Positions 7,405-14,369 of a stretch of 17,129 nucleotides of DNA are shown piece after piece. Each line of letters starts with the position of its first letter. Within the stretch, counting starts at the first letter, position 1. The notes beneath the pieces were generated by a model that was not told the DNA's origin, made no database searches, and worked only from the letters and a program-made list of their open reading frames with translations. The DNA comes from JBNJDW01 sp051745265. GTDB taxonomy: Bacteria; Pseudomonadota; Alphaproteobacteria; Micavibrionales; CSBR16-224. The stretch spans positions 1-17,129 of the forward strand of contig JBNJDW010000014.1 of assembly GCA_051745265.1 (NCBI GenBank), read 5' to 3'. Both the position numbers and the translations under genes were made by a program.

Positions 7405-8532
7405 ATGTCAGAGAATTTTAACATTCTATTACTACCCGGTGATGGTATTGGCCCCGAAGTTGTCTCAGAAACCCGGCGGGTGATCGACTGGTTTATTGAT
7501 CAGGGCTTTATCACTGCACAGATTGAAGAAGACCATGTCGGCGGCACCGCCTATGATGCCTATGGCGCGCCTTTGTCCGATGAAACACTGGCCAAGGCCC
7601 GGGCGGCCGATGCGATTTTACTGGGCGCTGTCGGCGGGCCGAAATGGGATGATATTAGCTATGACAAGCGACCTGAGGCCGGATTGCTGCGCCTGCGCAA
7701 AGAACTGGACCTGTTCGCCAATCTGCGCCCGGCGCTGGTTTTTGAGGCTTTGATTAATGCCTCCAGCCTGAAACCGGGCATTATTCGCGGCCTTGATATT
7801 ATGATCGTCCGCGAATTGTCGAGCGGCGTTTATTTCGGTGAACCGCGCGGTATTGAGGATATGGGCAACGGCAAGCGCAAGGGCATCAACACCCAAAGCT
7901 ATACCACCGATGAAATCACCCGCATTGCCGAGGTTGGTTTTGAACTGGCCCGTAAGCGACGCGGCGCTGTGACCTCCTGCGAGAAATCTAATGTCATGGA
8001 ATCAGGCATCCTCTGGCGCGAGGAAGTCACCAAGCTACATAACGCCCAATACAGCGATATCATTCTTGAACATATGTATGCCGATAACTGCGCCATGCAA
8101 TTGCTGCGCAACCCGCGCCAGTTTGATGTCATCCTGACCGATAATCTGTTTGGCGATATGCTGTCCGATGAAGCGGCCATGCTGACCGGATCGCTGGGCA
8201 TGCTGCCGTCTGCCTCCCTTGGCAAAGTCGAGGATGAACGAATCACTGCCGCATTATATGAGCCTGTCCACGGATCGGCCCCCGATATCGCCGGACAAGG
8301 CACCGCCAATCCGCTGGCCACGATTCTCAGCTTTGGCATGATGCTGCAATATTCCTTTGACCGCGGTGACCTGTCCGAGATGCTCAGTCAGGCGGTCAAC
8401 ACCGTATTGCAAAGCGGCCTGCGCACGCCGGACATCATGGCCGAGGACTGCACCGAAGCCAGCACCGGACAAATCACCGAGGCGCTGTTAGCCGAGCTGG
8501 GAAAACATCTAGAATCTGCGCAAAGGGCGTAA
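7405..8532 (+). CDS. leuB: 3-isopropylmalate dehydrogenase LeuB
   Basis: LeuB oxidises and decarboxylates 3-isopropylmalate with NAD+ to the precursor of 2-ketoisocaproate, the third step of leucine synthesis. The 375-residue protein begins with LLLPGDGIGPEVV (8-20). It contains the substrate-arginine region LRLRKELDLFANLRPA (about 93-108), the metal/substrate block DNLFGDMLSDEAAMLTGSLG, and EPVHGSAPDIAGQGTANPLA near the C terminus for NAD binding. CAGGAG precedes the ATG by 8-9 bases. In many alphaproteobacteria asd follows leuB; here a PfkB-type kinase with its own promoter follows instead. Confidence 0.98.
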   Translation: MSENFNILLLPGDGIGPEVVSETRRVIDWFIDQGFITAQIEEDHVGGTAYDAYGAPLSDETLAKARAADAILLGAVGGPKWDDISYDKRPEAGLLRLRKELDLFANLRPALVFEALINASSLKPGIIRGLDIMIVRELSSGVYFGEPRGIEDMGNGKRKGINTQSYTTDEITRIAEVGFELARKRRGAVTSCEKSNVMESGILWREEVTKLHNAQYSDIILEHMYADNCAMQLLRNPRQFDVILTDNLFGDMLSDEAAMLTGSLGMLPSASLGKVEDERITAALYEPVHGSAPDIAGQGTANPLATILSFGMMLQYSFDRGDLSEMLSQAVNTVLQSGLRTPDIMAEDCTEASTGQITEALLAELGKHLESAQRA

Positions 8533-8539
8533 ACACTAC

Positions 8540-8568
8540 TTGGCACGGCGGGTATTTATTGCTAAACT
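8540..8568 (+). promoter_or_regulatory. Promoter of the PfkB-family kinase gene
   Basis: TTGGCA (8540-8545), a 17-base spacer and TAAACT (8563-8568) preceded by TGC (8560-8562) make a good sigma-70-type promoter with an extended -10. It starts only 7 bases after the leuB stop, so the kinase can be expressed apart from the leu genes. The TTG here is better read as part of the -35 than as a start codon. Confidence 0.6.
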
Positions 8569-8605
8569 GCCGGGCAGAGCAGCGTATATACCAAGGAAGT
8601 CGGAG

Positions 8606-9664
8606 ATGCACTCCAGACCCGGGCCGGGATATCAACCGCCGTATATTTCACAATATGATATCGTCACCATTGGCGCTGTCACCGTTGACTTTACCCGGCA
8701 GGTCACAGAACGCTTTCTTCAAAATCTTAAAATTGCCAAAGGCCAATCGACCCTGATTTCGGCAGAGATGTTTGCCGCCTTAAAGAACGATAACGATACC
8801 CATACAGACAGCACCCTGAAATCGATCGGTGGTGTCAGCACCAATATCGGCACCGCCATTGCCATGAACGGCGGCAAAGTCGCCCTGATCGGCAAAACCG
8901 GCAATGATGATAACGGGCGTTTTTATGCCCGGCAGATGCAGCAATACGGCATCGACTATACCGCGATCATAGATATGGCCGCCCCGACAACCACGCTGAT
9001 GAATTATATTACCCCGGACAGGGCCCATAGTTTTGCCGTGCTGGGCGGCGCCGGATGCCGGATCAAGCCCGAGGATATTGACCTGTCTTTGGTGGAGCGC
9101 AGTAAAATCACCCATATTGAAACCTATATGCTTCAATCTGAAGAAGGCTGCGCCACCGCAAACTATCTGGCCGATACGGTCAACCGGCTGGGCGGCCAGC
9201 TTGCTGTCAGCCTTAATGCTGCGCCCTTGCTGGCGGAAAAGCGCGATCTGGTTCAGTCACTGGTCACGCGGGCGGATATTGTCACCGGTCATATCAATGA
9301 ATTCAAAACCCTGTATGCCTTAAATACCGACAAAGAGGCTCTTGACCTCGCCCGCAGATTGCGCGCGACAATCGCCCTGACACAGGGCGCCCGCAACGCC
9401 TATATCATGGAAAATGGCAAACATCAGGTGATCCCGGTTAAAAATGACCGTCAGGCTATTGATAGCAGCGGTGCCGGTGATCAGTTCACCGCCGGCCTGC
9501 TAAAGGGTCTTGCCGATAACTACAGCGGTATAGATGCCGCGCGGCAGGGGGTCATGTGGGCCGGAGCTGTTTTGCGCCATTATGGCGCCCTGCCCCAAAA
9601 ACGCCCGCCGACTTTACGGGTCCGCCCCCGCGCACCGGCGTCCGAGCGCAGAAAAACTGCATAA
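8606..9664 (+). CDS. PfkB-family carbohydrate/nucleoside kinase, substrate unknown
   Basis: PfkB (ribokinase) family enzymes phosphorylate a sugar or nucleoside hydroxyl with ATP. From the ATG at 8606 the protein has 352 residues. An N-terminal strand, YDIVTIGAVTVDF (17-29), leads to the glycine-rich GGVSTNIGTAIAMNGGKVAL (75-94). GHINEFKTL (228-236) carries the conserved N-E pair. ALTQGARNAY (257-266) precedes the anion hole and catalytic base in DSSGAGDQFTAGLLKG (286-301, Asp292). A proline/arginine-rich tail of about 25 residues follows the fold. AGGAAG lies 6 bases before the ATG; a TTG at 8540 would add 22 residues but coincides with the -35. The nearest characterised groups are adenosine kinase-like and ribokinase-like enzymes, and the motifs do not settle which. 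Confidence 0.88.
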   Translation: MHSRPGPGYQPPYISQYDIVTIGAVTVDFTRQVTERFLQNLKIAKGQSTLISAEMFAALKNDNDTHTDSTLKSIGGVSTNIGTAIAMNGGKVALIGKTGNDDNGRFYARQMQQYGIDYTAIIDMAAPTTTLMNYITPDRAHSFAVLGGAGCRIKPEDIDLSLVERSKITHIETYMLQSEEGCATANYLADTVNRLGGQLAVSLNAAPLLAEKRDLVQSLVTRADIVTGHINEFKTLYALNTDKEALDLARRLRATIALTQGARNAYIMENGKHQVIPVKNDRQAIDSSGAGDQFTAGLLKGLADNYSGIDAARQGVMWAGAVLRHYGALPQKRPPTLRVRPRAPASERRKTA

Positions 9665-9671
9665 TCCTGGC

Positions 9672-9699
9672 TTGTTTTGTCTCCCGGTCATGCTATGAT
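9672..9699 (+). promoter_or_regulatory. Promoter of the nfeD-slipin operon
   Basis: TTGTTT (9672-9677), a 16-base spacer and TATGAT (9694-9699) with an upstream TGC (9691-9693) form an extended -10 promoter 27 bases before the nfeD ATG. The TGCTATGAT string is identical to that in the amidoligase promoter at 12022-12029. Confidence 0.6.
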
Positions 9700-9725
9700 T
9701 TTCCGGTAACAATAAGGATGTCGAC

Positions 9726-11150
9726 ATGGACAGGCCACTGAAGAACACTATGAAAAAAGCCAGCTACTGGTGCCTTGCCCTGGGGATACTCCTGTTTGGC
9801 CTGCAGATGGCCTATGCCCAGAATGCCGACACGGATAAAGACGAAAACACCGCCTATCATATGGAGGTCAAAGGCCCGATCGGCCCGGCCGTGACAGACT
9901 ATATCACCCGTTCCCTGAAGGCCGCGGCCGCCATTGATGCGGAAGTCGCGATCATTGAAATGCACACACCGGGCGGGCTTGTGACCTCAATGCAGGATAT
10001 CATTCAACAGATTCTGGCCTCGCCCGTGCCGGTTGTGACCTATGTCAGCCCGCCGGGTTCCCACGCCGCCAGCGCCGGGACCTATATTCTTTATGGCAGC
10101 CATATTGCCGCCATGGCCACGGCAACCAATCTGGGCGCGGCGACACCGGTCCAAATGGGCGGCGGCAATACGCCTTCCCTGCCAGATCCGGAGCAGGAGG
10201 ATAATGCCGACCCGGACAACACTGCTGAACCTTCTGTCACCCCTTCAGCAATGGAACTGAAATCCGTTAATGATGCGGTGGCCTATATTCGCGGCCTTGC
10301 TGAATTACGGGACCGGAATGCCGACTGGGCCGAACTGGCCGTCCGCGAGGCCGTCAGCCTGAGCGCCAATGAAGCCTTGCAGAAAAATGTCATTGATATT
10401 GTCGCCACCGATATGGAGGACCTCTTGACCCAGCTGGACGGCCAGTTGGTCGAGATTGAGGGTACAGAGCGCGCCTTGCAGACCGCCGATATCACCCTTG
10501 TCGATGCCAAGCCCGACTGGCGGTCCAAGATTTTAATGATTATCACCGATCCCAATATCGCCCTGCTGCTGATGACCATCGGCTTTTACGGGTTGATTTA
10601 TGAATTTGCCAATCCCGGCGCCATGGTGCCGGGTATTATCGGCGTGATTTGTATTTCTATCGGGCTCTTCGGCTTAAACGTACTGCCGGTCAATTATGCC
10701 GGTTTGTTTTTACTGTTTCTTGGTATAAGCTTAATGACGGCGGAGGCTTTTGTGCCGTCTTTTGGCATTCTTGGCATATCGGGTGCCGTTGCTTTTGCGC
10801 TCGGAGGTACATTTTTGATTGATACAGATATCCTTGGCTATGGCGTTGCCTGGCAAATGATTGCTTTCCTCACCGGCCTGACGGCGTTGGTGATGATTGT
10901 CCTGCTGAGCATGGCGATCCGGGCGATGACCCGCAAGGTTGTCACCGGTGAAGAATCACTGATTGGCGATGAGGCTGAAATCGTCGAGTGGAGCGCTGAT
11001 AAAGGCGAAATTCTGGTCCAGAGTGAACGCTGGAGCGCCTTTTCTGATAAACATATGGACCTATCCCCCGGTAATATCGTATATGTTACCGAGAAAAAAG
11101 GTTTAAAACTTAAAATCTCATTAGATAAACCTGCACAAGAGGAGCATTAA
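9726..11150 (+). CDS. nfeD: NfeD family membrane-bound ClpP-class serine protease (NfeD1b type)
   Basis: Long-form NfeD proteins join a ClpP-like protease domain, a membrane region and a small OB-fold domain. They work with a slipin, and the archaeal homologue PH1510 cleaves the slipin's C terminus. Residues 9-31 form a signal peptide ending MAYA. The protease domain (about 45-230) includes MHTPGGLVTS (79-88), SHAASAGTYI (112-121) with the predicted nucleophile Ser116, and ELKSVNDAVAYIRGLA (177-192) whose Lys179 aligns with the catalytic Lys of PH1510. Between them is an acidic, proline-rich insertion (about 150-175). Four or five membrane helices span about 268-398, and the NfeD domain about 405-467. 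AAGGA lies 7 bases before the ATG. The slipin gene starts one base after the stop. Confidence 0.93.
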   Translation: MDRPLKNTMKKASYWCLALGILLFGLQMAYAQNADTDKDENTAYHMEVKGPIGPAVTDYITRSLKAAAAIDAEVAIIEMHTPGGLVTSMQDIIQQILASPVPVVTYVSPPGSHAASAGTYILYGSHIAAMATATNLGAATPVQMGGGNTPSLPDPEQEDNADPDNTAEPSVTPSAMELKSVNDAVAYIRGLAELRDRNADWAELAVREAVSLSANEALQKNVIDIVATDMEDLLTQLDGQLVEIEGTERALQTADITLVDAKPDWRSKILMIITDPNIALLLMTIGFYGLIYEFANPGAMVPGIIGVICISIGLFGLNVLPVNYAGLFLLFLGISLMTAEAFVPSFGILGISGAVAFALGGTFLIDTDILGYGVAWQMIAFLTGLTALVMIVLLSMAIRAMTRKVVTGEESLIGDEAEIVEWSADKGEILVQSERWSAFSDKHMDLSPGNIVYVTEKKGLKLKISLDKPAQEEH

Positions 11151-11151
11151 C

Positions 11152-11919
11152 ATGTTACCGGGTATATTCGTATTTCTAGGCTTTTTTATAATTATTCTTT
11201 TATTTCAGATCTTTAAAGTTCTGAATGAATATGAACGCGGCGTTGTTTATACGCTTGGGCGTTTTACGGGCATCAAAGGCCCCGGTCTGATCATCCTGAT
11301 TCCCTTCATCCAGAAGATGATCAAAGTGGACATGCGGGTCCGGACCATTGACGTTCCCAGTCAGGACGTGATTTCAAAAGACAACGTCTCGGTCAAGGTC
11401 AATGCGGTGATTTATTTCCGTGTCGTTGATCCCAATCTTGCCATCAACCAGGTTGCTGATTTTCTGCGGGCAACCTCGGAACTGGCCCAAACCACCCTGC
11501 GCTCGGTCCTGGGTAAACATGATCTGGATGAGATGCTGTCTGAACGGGACAAGCTCAGCAAAGACATTCGTGCCCTGTTGGATGAAAAAACCGATAACTG
11601 GGGGATCAAAGTCGCTGATGTTGAATTGAAACATGTTGATATCGCCGAATCGATGATCCGCGCCATTGCCCGTCAGGCCGAAGCCGAACGGGAACGCCGC
11701 GCCCGCGTTATTAATGCTGAAGGTGAACGTCAGGCCGCTGATCAGCTGGTCGAGGCCGCCAACAAGCTGGGTGAATCACCGGATGCCATGCAGCTGCGTT
11801 ATCTTGGCGCTTTTGCGGATGTCACCAATGAAAAAACCAATACCATCATTCTGCCGCTGCCCATGGACCTGTTCCGCAGACTGGCACAGCATGCAGATAA
11901 TGGTAGTAAAAAGAAATAA
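11152..11919 (+). CDS. Slipin (SPFH/stomatin-family membrane protein), NfeD partner
   Basis: Slipins are stomatin-like proteins that form oligomers on the membrane and pair with NfeD proteases. They are thought to organise membrane microdomains or protein quality control. The 255-residue product has one N-terminal membrane helix (about 4-22) followed by the SPFH domain. Stomatin signatures are RTIDVPSQDVISKDNVSVKV (about 63-82) and LRSVLGKHDLDEMLSERDKL (116-135). The charged helix AEAERERRARVINAEGERQA is the predicted coiled coil for oligomerisation. The C-terminal ILPLPMDLFRRL resembles the hydrophobic segment cleaved by NfeD proteases in archaea. AGAGGAG sits 9 bases before the ATG and overlaps the end of nfeD, so translation is probably coupled. 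A strong terminator follows. Confidence 0.94.
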   Translation: MLPGIFVFLGFFIIILLFQIFKVLNEYERGVVYTLGRFTGIKGPGLIILIPFIQKMIKVDMRVRTIDVPSQDVISKDNVSVKVNAVIYFRVVDPNLAINQVADFLRATSELAQTTLRSVLGKHDLDEMLSERDKLSKDIRALLDEKTDNWGIKVADVELKHVDIAESMIRAIARQAEAERERRARVINAEGERQAADQLVEAANKLGESPDAMQLRYLGAFADVTNEKTNTIILPLPMDLFRRLAQHADNGSKKK

Positions 11920-11935
11920 ATCTGAATCTTACAGG

Positions 11936-11972
11936 AAAGGCCGGTTTCATTTTATTGAAGCCGGCCTTTTTT
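11936..11972 (+). terminator. Rho-independent terminator of the nfeD-slipin operon
   Basis: AAAGGCCGGTTTC (11936-11948) pairs with GAAGCCGGCCTTT (11957-11969) over 13 pairs, one of them G-U, around an 8-base loop. The tract ends in six T (11967-11972). It lies 17 bases after the slipin stop. Confidence 0.92.
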
Positions 11973-11999
11973 AACGCGAGCGGATATCGATGTTCTGTA

Positions 12000-12029
12000 T
12001 TGGCGTTTTATCAGCGATTCTGCTATGAT
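12000..12029 (+). promoter_or_regulatory. Promoter of the amidoligase operon
   Basis: TTGGCG (12000-12005), an 18-base spacer and TATGAT (12024-12029) preceded by TGC form a strong extended -10 promoter. It stands between the slipin terminator and the amidoligase gene. Transcription would begin near 12036, exactly where an ATG starts a 12-codon frame. Confidence 0.65.
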
Positions 12030-12035
12030 CGCGCT

Positions 12036-12074
12036 ATGAATCATGGAATTCACATCCGGTTCATTCGTATATAA
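12036..12074 (+). other. Possible leaderless 12-codon mini-ORF before the amidoligase
   Basis: ATG at 12036 opens MNHGIHIRFIRI and ends with TAA at 12072-12074, six bases before the amidoligase ATG and in the same frame. The predicted transcript start falls on or next to this ATG, and neither ATG has a Shine-Dalgarno sequence. A ribosome finishing here could restart at 12081. This is inference from position alone; it may be chance. Confidence 0.25.
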
Positions 12075-12080
12075 ACTGTT

Positions 12081-13091
12081 ATGAAAGCAGTCCAAATGTC
12101 ACAGGAATCCGCACAGTCGGAAGAGAGCACACGCCATTACGGGCTCGAATTAGAGTATCTGGGTGTTCCCTTGCCGGAAGCGGCCGAGATCGTTGCGGAT
12201 ATCACCGGCGGTACGGTCCATGAAGACTATTCAACAAAATTCACTGTGAAAACCGACGATCTCGGTGATTTTACGATTGAGCTTGATGTTGAGCTGGCGC
12301 AAAAAATTTCCAAACGTGCCGAGGAACAGAAAAGCAATCCTGATCAGGGGCTATCTATCGAAGAACTGGCCGATTATGTTGTTCCCGGCCTGCTTGGCCC
12401 CGTGGCCCCCAGTGAAATTGTCACTCCGCCGCTTAAACTGGCTGATATTGCAATCGTCGAAAAGATTGTTGAAGAACTGCGTTATCGGGGCGCCCGCGGC
12501 ACATCACATTCACTTTTATATGCTTTTGGCTATCATATAAATCCCGAAGTCCTGTCCATAGAGACAAGAGAAATCCGCGATACCATCCGCGCCTTTATTC
12601 TGCTCTATGACTGGTTAATGACCCGGCTGGATATGGATGTAACCCGTAAGATCACCGGTTTTGCCGGACCCTATTCAGAAGAATACGCACGGTTTGTTTT
12701 AACGGCATCCTATGATCCGGACATGAACCATTTGATTGAGGATTACATCCATTTTAATCCGTCGCGGAATTATGCGCTCGATCTGCTGCCCCTGTTCAGC
12801 CATATTGACGAGGATCTGGTCGCCTCATTGATTGAAGACAGCCTGATTAAAAAACGGCCCACCTATCATTTCCGTATGCCGAACTGCAGCATTGATGATC
12901 CTGACTGGCATGTTAATACAGCGCTTGATTGCTGGTTTACGGTCGAGGATCTGGCCCGCCATAAAACCCTGCTGCAGGAATTATCGGTGGCCTATACCAT
13001 CCGTCATAAAGAGTTATTCTCGCGCATTGATCCACACTGGGTCGCTTTCGTACAAGATCGACTGAACAAAGCCGGGATCAATCATGCGTGA
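12081..13091 (+). CDS. Putative amidoligase (COOH-NH2 ligase fold, Amidoligase_2 family)
   Basis: This family shares the glutamine synthetase/glutamate-cysteine ligase fold and is predicted to form amide or isopeptide bonds with ATP; few members have known substrates. The 336 residues show the family pattern. GLELEY (21-26) is the G-x-E-x-E metal/ATP motif. EIVTPPL (112-118) precedes a helix and AFGYHINPE (148-156), the conserved histidine block. RPTYHFRMPNC (259-269) and CWFTVEDLA (284-292) match the C-terminal RPxxHYRLPNC...WxxVExLA signature. No signal peptide or membrane segment is visible, so it is cytoplasmic. No clear ribosome site precedes ATG 12081; Met6 (12096) is an alternative start. 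The next gene, a glutamine amidotransferase-like protein, overlaps by 8 bases, a pairing known for this family. Confidence 0.85.
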   Translation: MKAVQMSQESAQSEESTRHYGLELEYLGVPLPEAAEIVADITGGTVHEDYSTKFTVKTDDLGDFTIELDVELAQKISKRAEEQKSNPDQGLSIEELADYVVPGLLGPVAPSEIVTPPLKLADIAIVEKIVEELRYRGARGTSHSLLYAFGYHINPEVLSIETREIRDTIRAFILLYDWLMTRLDMDVTRKITGFAGPYSEEYARFVLTASYDPDMNHLIEDYIHFNPSRNYALDLLPLFSHIDEDLVASLIEDSLIKKRPTYHFRMPNCSIDDPDWHVNTALDCWFTVEDLARHKTLLQELSVAYTIRHKELFSRIDPHWVAFVQDRLNKAGINHA

Positions 13092-13779
13092 TAACCGGCC
13101 TGTCATTGGCATCACAAAATCCGTTGATAGAGGATTTATAAGCTGGTTATGCCTTTCCTTTACTTTACGGTTTATGGGCGCGGTACCGGTCAAGCTGACT
13201 GTTGCCCATCCTTATCAGAACATTGATTTTGACGGCCTGATTCTCAGCGGCGGTACCGATATTTTTCCGGATTGGTACAGCGGTACGGTTAAAAAGGATT
13301 ATATCTATGACCACGCCCGTGACGAGATGGAAGTCAGCCTGCTGCAGAAAGCCGAGCATGCCGGAAAACCGGTTCTGGGAATTTGCCGCGGCGCGCAGCT
13401 GATCAATATTCACCGCAAGGGATCGCTGCATTTTGATGTCAGCAAAGCCTATGAAAAAGCCGAATATCCGAACTCGACACTGGCCAATATTTTCTATCGC
13501 AAACGCATGTATCTGGAAGGCAAAGACAGCCTGCTTTATAAACTGCTGCGCTGTAAATCCTGCCGGGTGAACAGTATACACACCCAGTCGGTTAACCGTA
13601 TCGGTCAGGGTCTGGTGATCAGCGGCCATGAGAAAAACGGCGTTGTGCAAGCGATTGAAGATCAAAGCCGCCCCTATTTCCTCGGCGTTCAATTCCATCC
13701 CGAATATCTGGTTTACCAAAAACGCTTTCGGCGCATTTTCAGACAATTTATTGATCTTGCCGCCAAAAACCGCCGTTAA
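13084..13779 (+). CDS. Class-I glutamine amidotransferase-like protein (peptidase C26 type)
   Basis: C26 proteins hydrolyse gamma-glutamyl amide bonds (as PuuD does) or release ammonia from glutamine for a partner. The 231-residue protein has DGLILSGGTDIFPDWY (50-65), the nucleophile elbow GICRGAQLINI (99-109, Cys101), VNSIHTQSVNRIG (162-174) typical of the gamma-glutamyl hydrolase branch, and GVQFHPEY (201-208) with His205 and Glu207. The triad is intact. The usual glycine-glycine in the NVxxGGSL element after the elbow is replaced by RKGSL (111-115), which may alter substrate choice. The ATG overlaps the end of the amidoligase by 8 bases, so the two are translated together. It probably either feeds ammonia to the ligase or removes its product; sequence alone cannot decide. 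Confidence 0.88.
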   Translation: MRDNRPVIGITKSVDRGFISWLCLSFTLRFMGAVPVKLTVAHPYQNIDFDGLILSGGTDIFPDWYSGTVKKDYIYDHARDEMEVSLLQKAEHAGKPVLGICRGAQLINIHRKGSLHFDVSKAYEKAEYPNSTLANIFYRKRMYLEGKDSLLYKLLRCKSCRVNSIHTQSVNRIGQGLVISGHEKNGVVQAIEDQSRPYFLGVQFHPEYLVYQKRFRRIFRQFIDLAAKNRR

Positions 13780-13824
13780 GCTTCACTTCGCTGATCGCTT
13801 TGTGGCCTATGCTTCATTGTATCC

Positions 13825-13852
13825 TTGTATTTTTTGTTCAATCCTTTATATA
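13825..13852 (+). promoter_or_regulatory. Candidate promoter of the small gene at 13883
   Basis: TTGTAT (13825-13830), a 16-base spacer and TATATA (13847-13852) lie in the A+T-rich gap after the amidotransferase-like gene. If used, the small gene can be expressed on its own; otherwise it would be read as the third gene of the amidoligase operon. Confidence 0.35.
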
Positions 13853-13882
13853 AAGAGGGGTAATTTAAGAGAATGATTTTAT

Positions 13883-14302
13883 ATGTTTGGTTTTTTTCGC
13901 AAAGTCGCCTTCTGGAGGCACAGCAATAAAGCACCCGCTCCGGAGCAGCCCACGGCATCAAAAGATGTCACCGGCTATAACGGTGATTTGGATGCCGATG
14001 CCGTATTGTTGTTTGAAGAAGACCGCATCATTCTCAGCATAGATTACGATTTTCCCGATGTGCCGTCTTATGTCGAATTCGATCTTGGCAGTAATCATAT
14101 TCAGGTTGTCCAGCAGGGCGGCGATGTCGCGACCCTGTCGCAGCTGAAACTGCCCAAGGATGAGCATGAACGCCTTAGCCCGATTACCAGCATTGCGCTT
14201 TTGACCGGGACCGGGGCCAGGGCCGAAAAACTGGTGCAAATGGTCTCGGTGATTGTCAAACAACCCGCCGCCCCGACCAGCCCGGCCAGCTATTCATTTT
14301 AA
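13883..14302 (+). CDS. Small cytoplasmic protein of unknown function
   Basis: I do not recognise this 139-residue protein. It begins with a short aromatic and basic stretch (MFGFFRKVAFWRHSNK), then a flexible Pro/Ala/Ser segment to about residue 30. A compact region (about 35-125) alternates strands and turns, for example AVLLFEEDRIILSIDYDF (40-57) and YVEFDLGSNHIQVV (62-75), and ends with a helix RAEKLVQMVSVIVKQ. The C-terminal PAAPTSPAS is again flexible. There is no signal peptide or membrane helix and no visible catalytic motif. Base composition resembles the genes before it rather than the A+T-rich segment after the tRNA, and a hairpin with a T-tract follows, so it looks like a real gene. 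The ribosome site is weak (AAGAGA about 12 bases upstream). It lies 103 bases after the amidotransferase-like gene. Confidence 0.72.
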   Translation: MFGFFRKVAFWRHSNKAPAPEQPTASKDVTGYNGDLDADAVLLFEEDRIILSIDYDFPDVPSYVEFDLGSNHIQVVQQGGDVATLSQLKLPKDEHERLSPITSIALLTGTGARAEKLVQMVSVIVKQPAAPTSPASYSF

Positions 14303-14308
14303 GCCCTC

Positions 14309-14336
14309 ACAAGATCATTTCCGCTCTTGTCTTTTT
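14309..14336 (+). terminator. Weak rho-independent terminator after the small gene
   Basis: ACAAGA (14309-14314) and TCTTGT (14325-14330) form a 6-bp stem with a 10-base loop, followed by CTTTTT. It starts 6 bases after the stop codon at 14300-14302. The stem is short and A+T-rich, so efficiency is uncertain. Confidence 0.4.
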
Positions 14337-14355
14337 ACTATATTTTAGGTAGGTT
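14327..14355 (+). promoter_or_regulatory. Candidate promoter of tRNA-Ser
   Basis: TTGTCT (14327-14332), a 17-base spacer and TAGGTT (14350-14355) end 14 bases before the tRNA. A G+C-rich stretch (AGCCCC) follows, like the discriminators of growth-regulated stable RNA promoters. TATATT at 14339-14344 is an alternative -10 with no good -35. Confidence 0.4.
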
Positions 14356-14369
14356 AGCCCCTTCTGAAC

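Noticed and set aside
6471..7424. Minus-strand open frame covering the end of leuC and all of leuD
   Set aside because: It spans two genuine genes on the other strand, has no ribosome site and no recognisable motif. It is a shadow frame.
8540..8605. TTG start for the PfkB-family kinase, adding 22 residues
   Set aside because: The TTG is part of a good -35 element and the ATG at 8606 has AGGAAG at proper spacing.
13165..13746. Minus-strand open frame opposite the C26 protein
   Set aside because: The plus-strand frame has the intact catalytic triad; the antisense frame has no motif.
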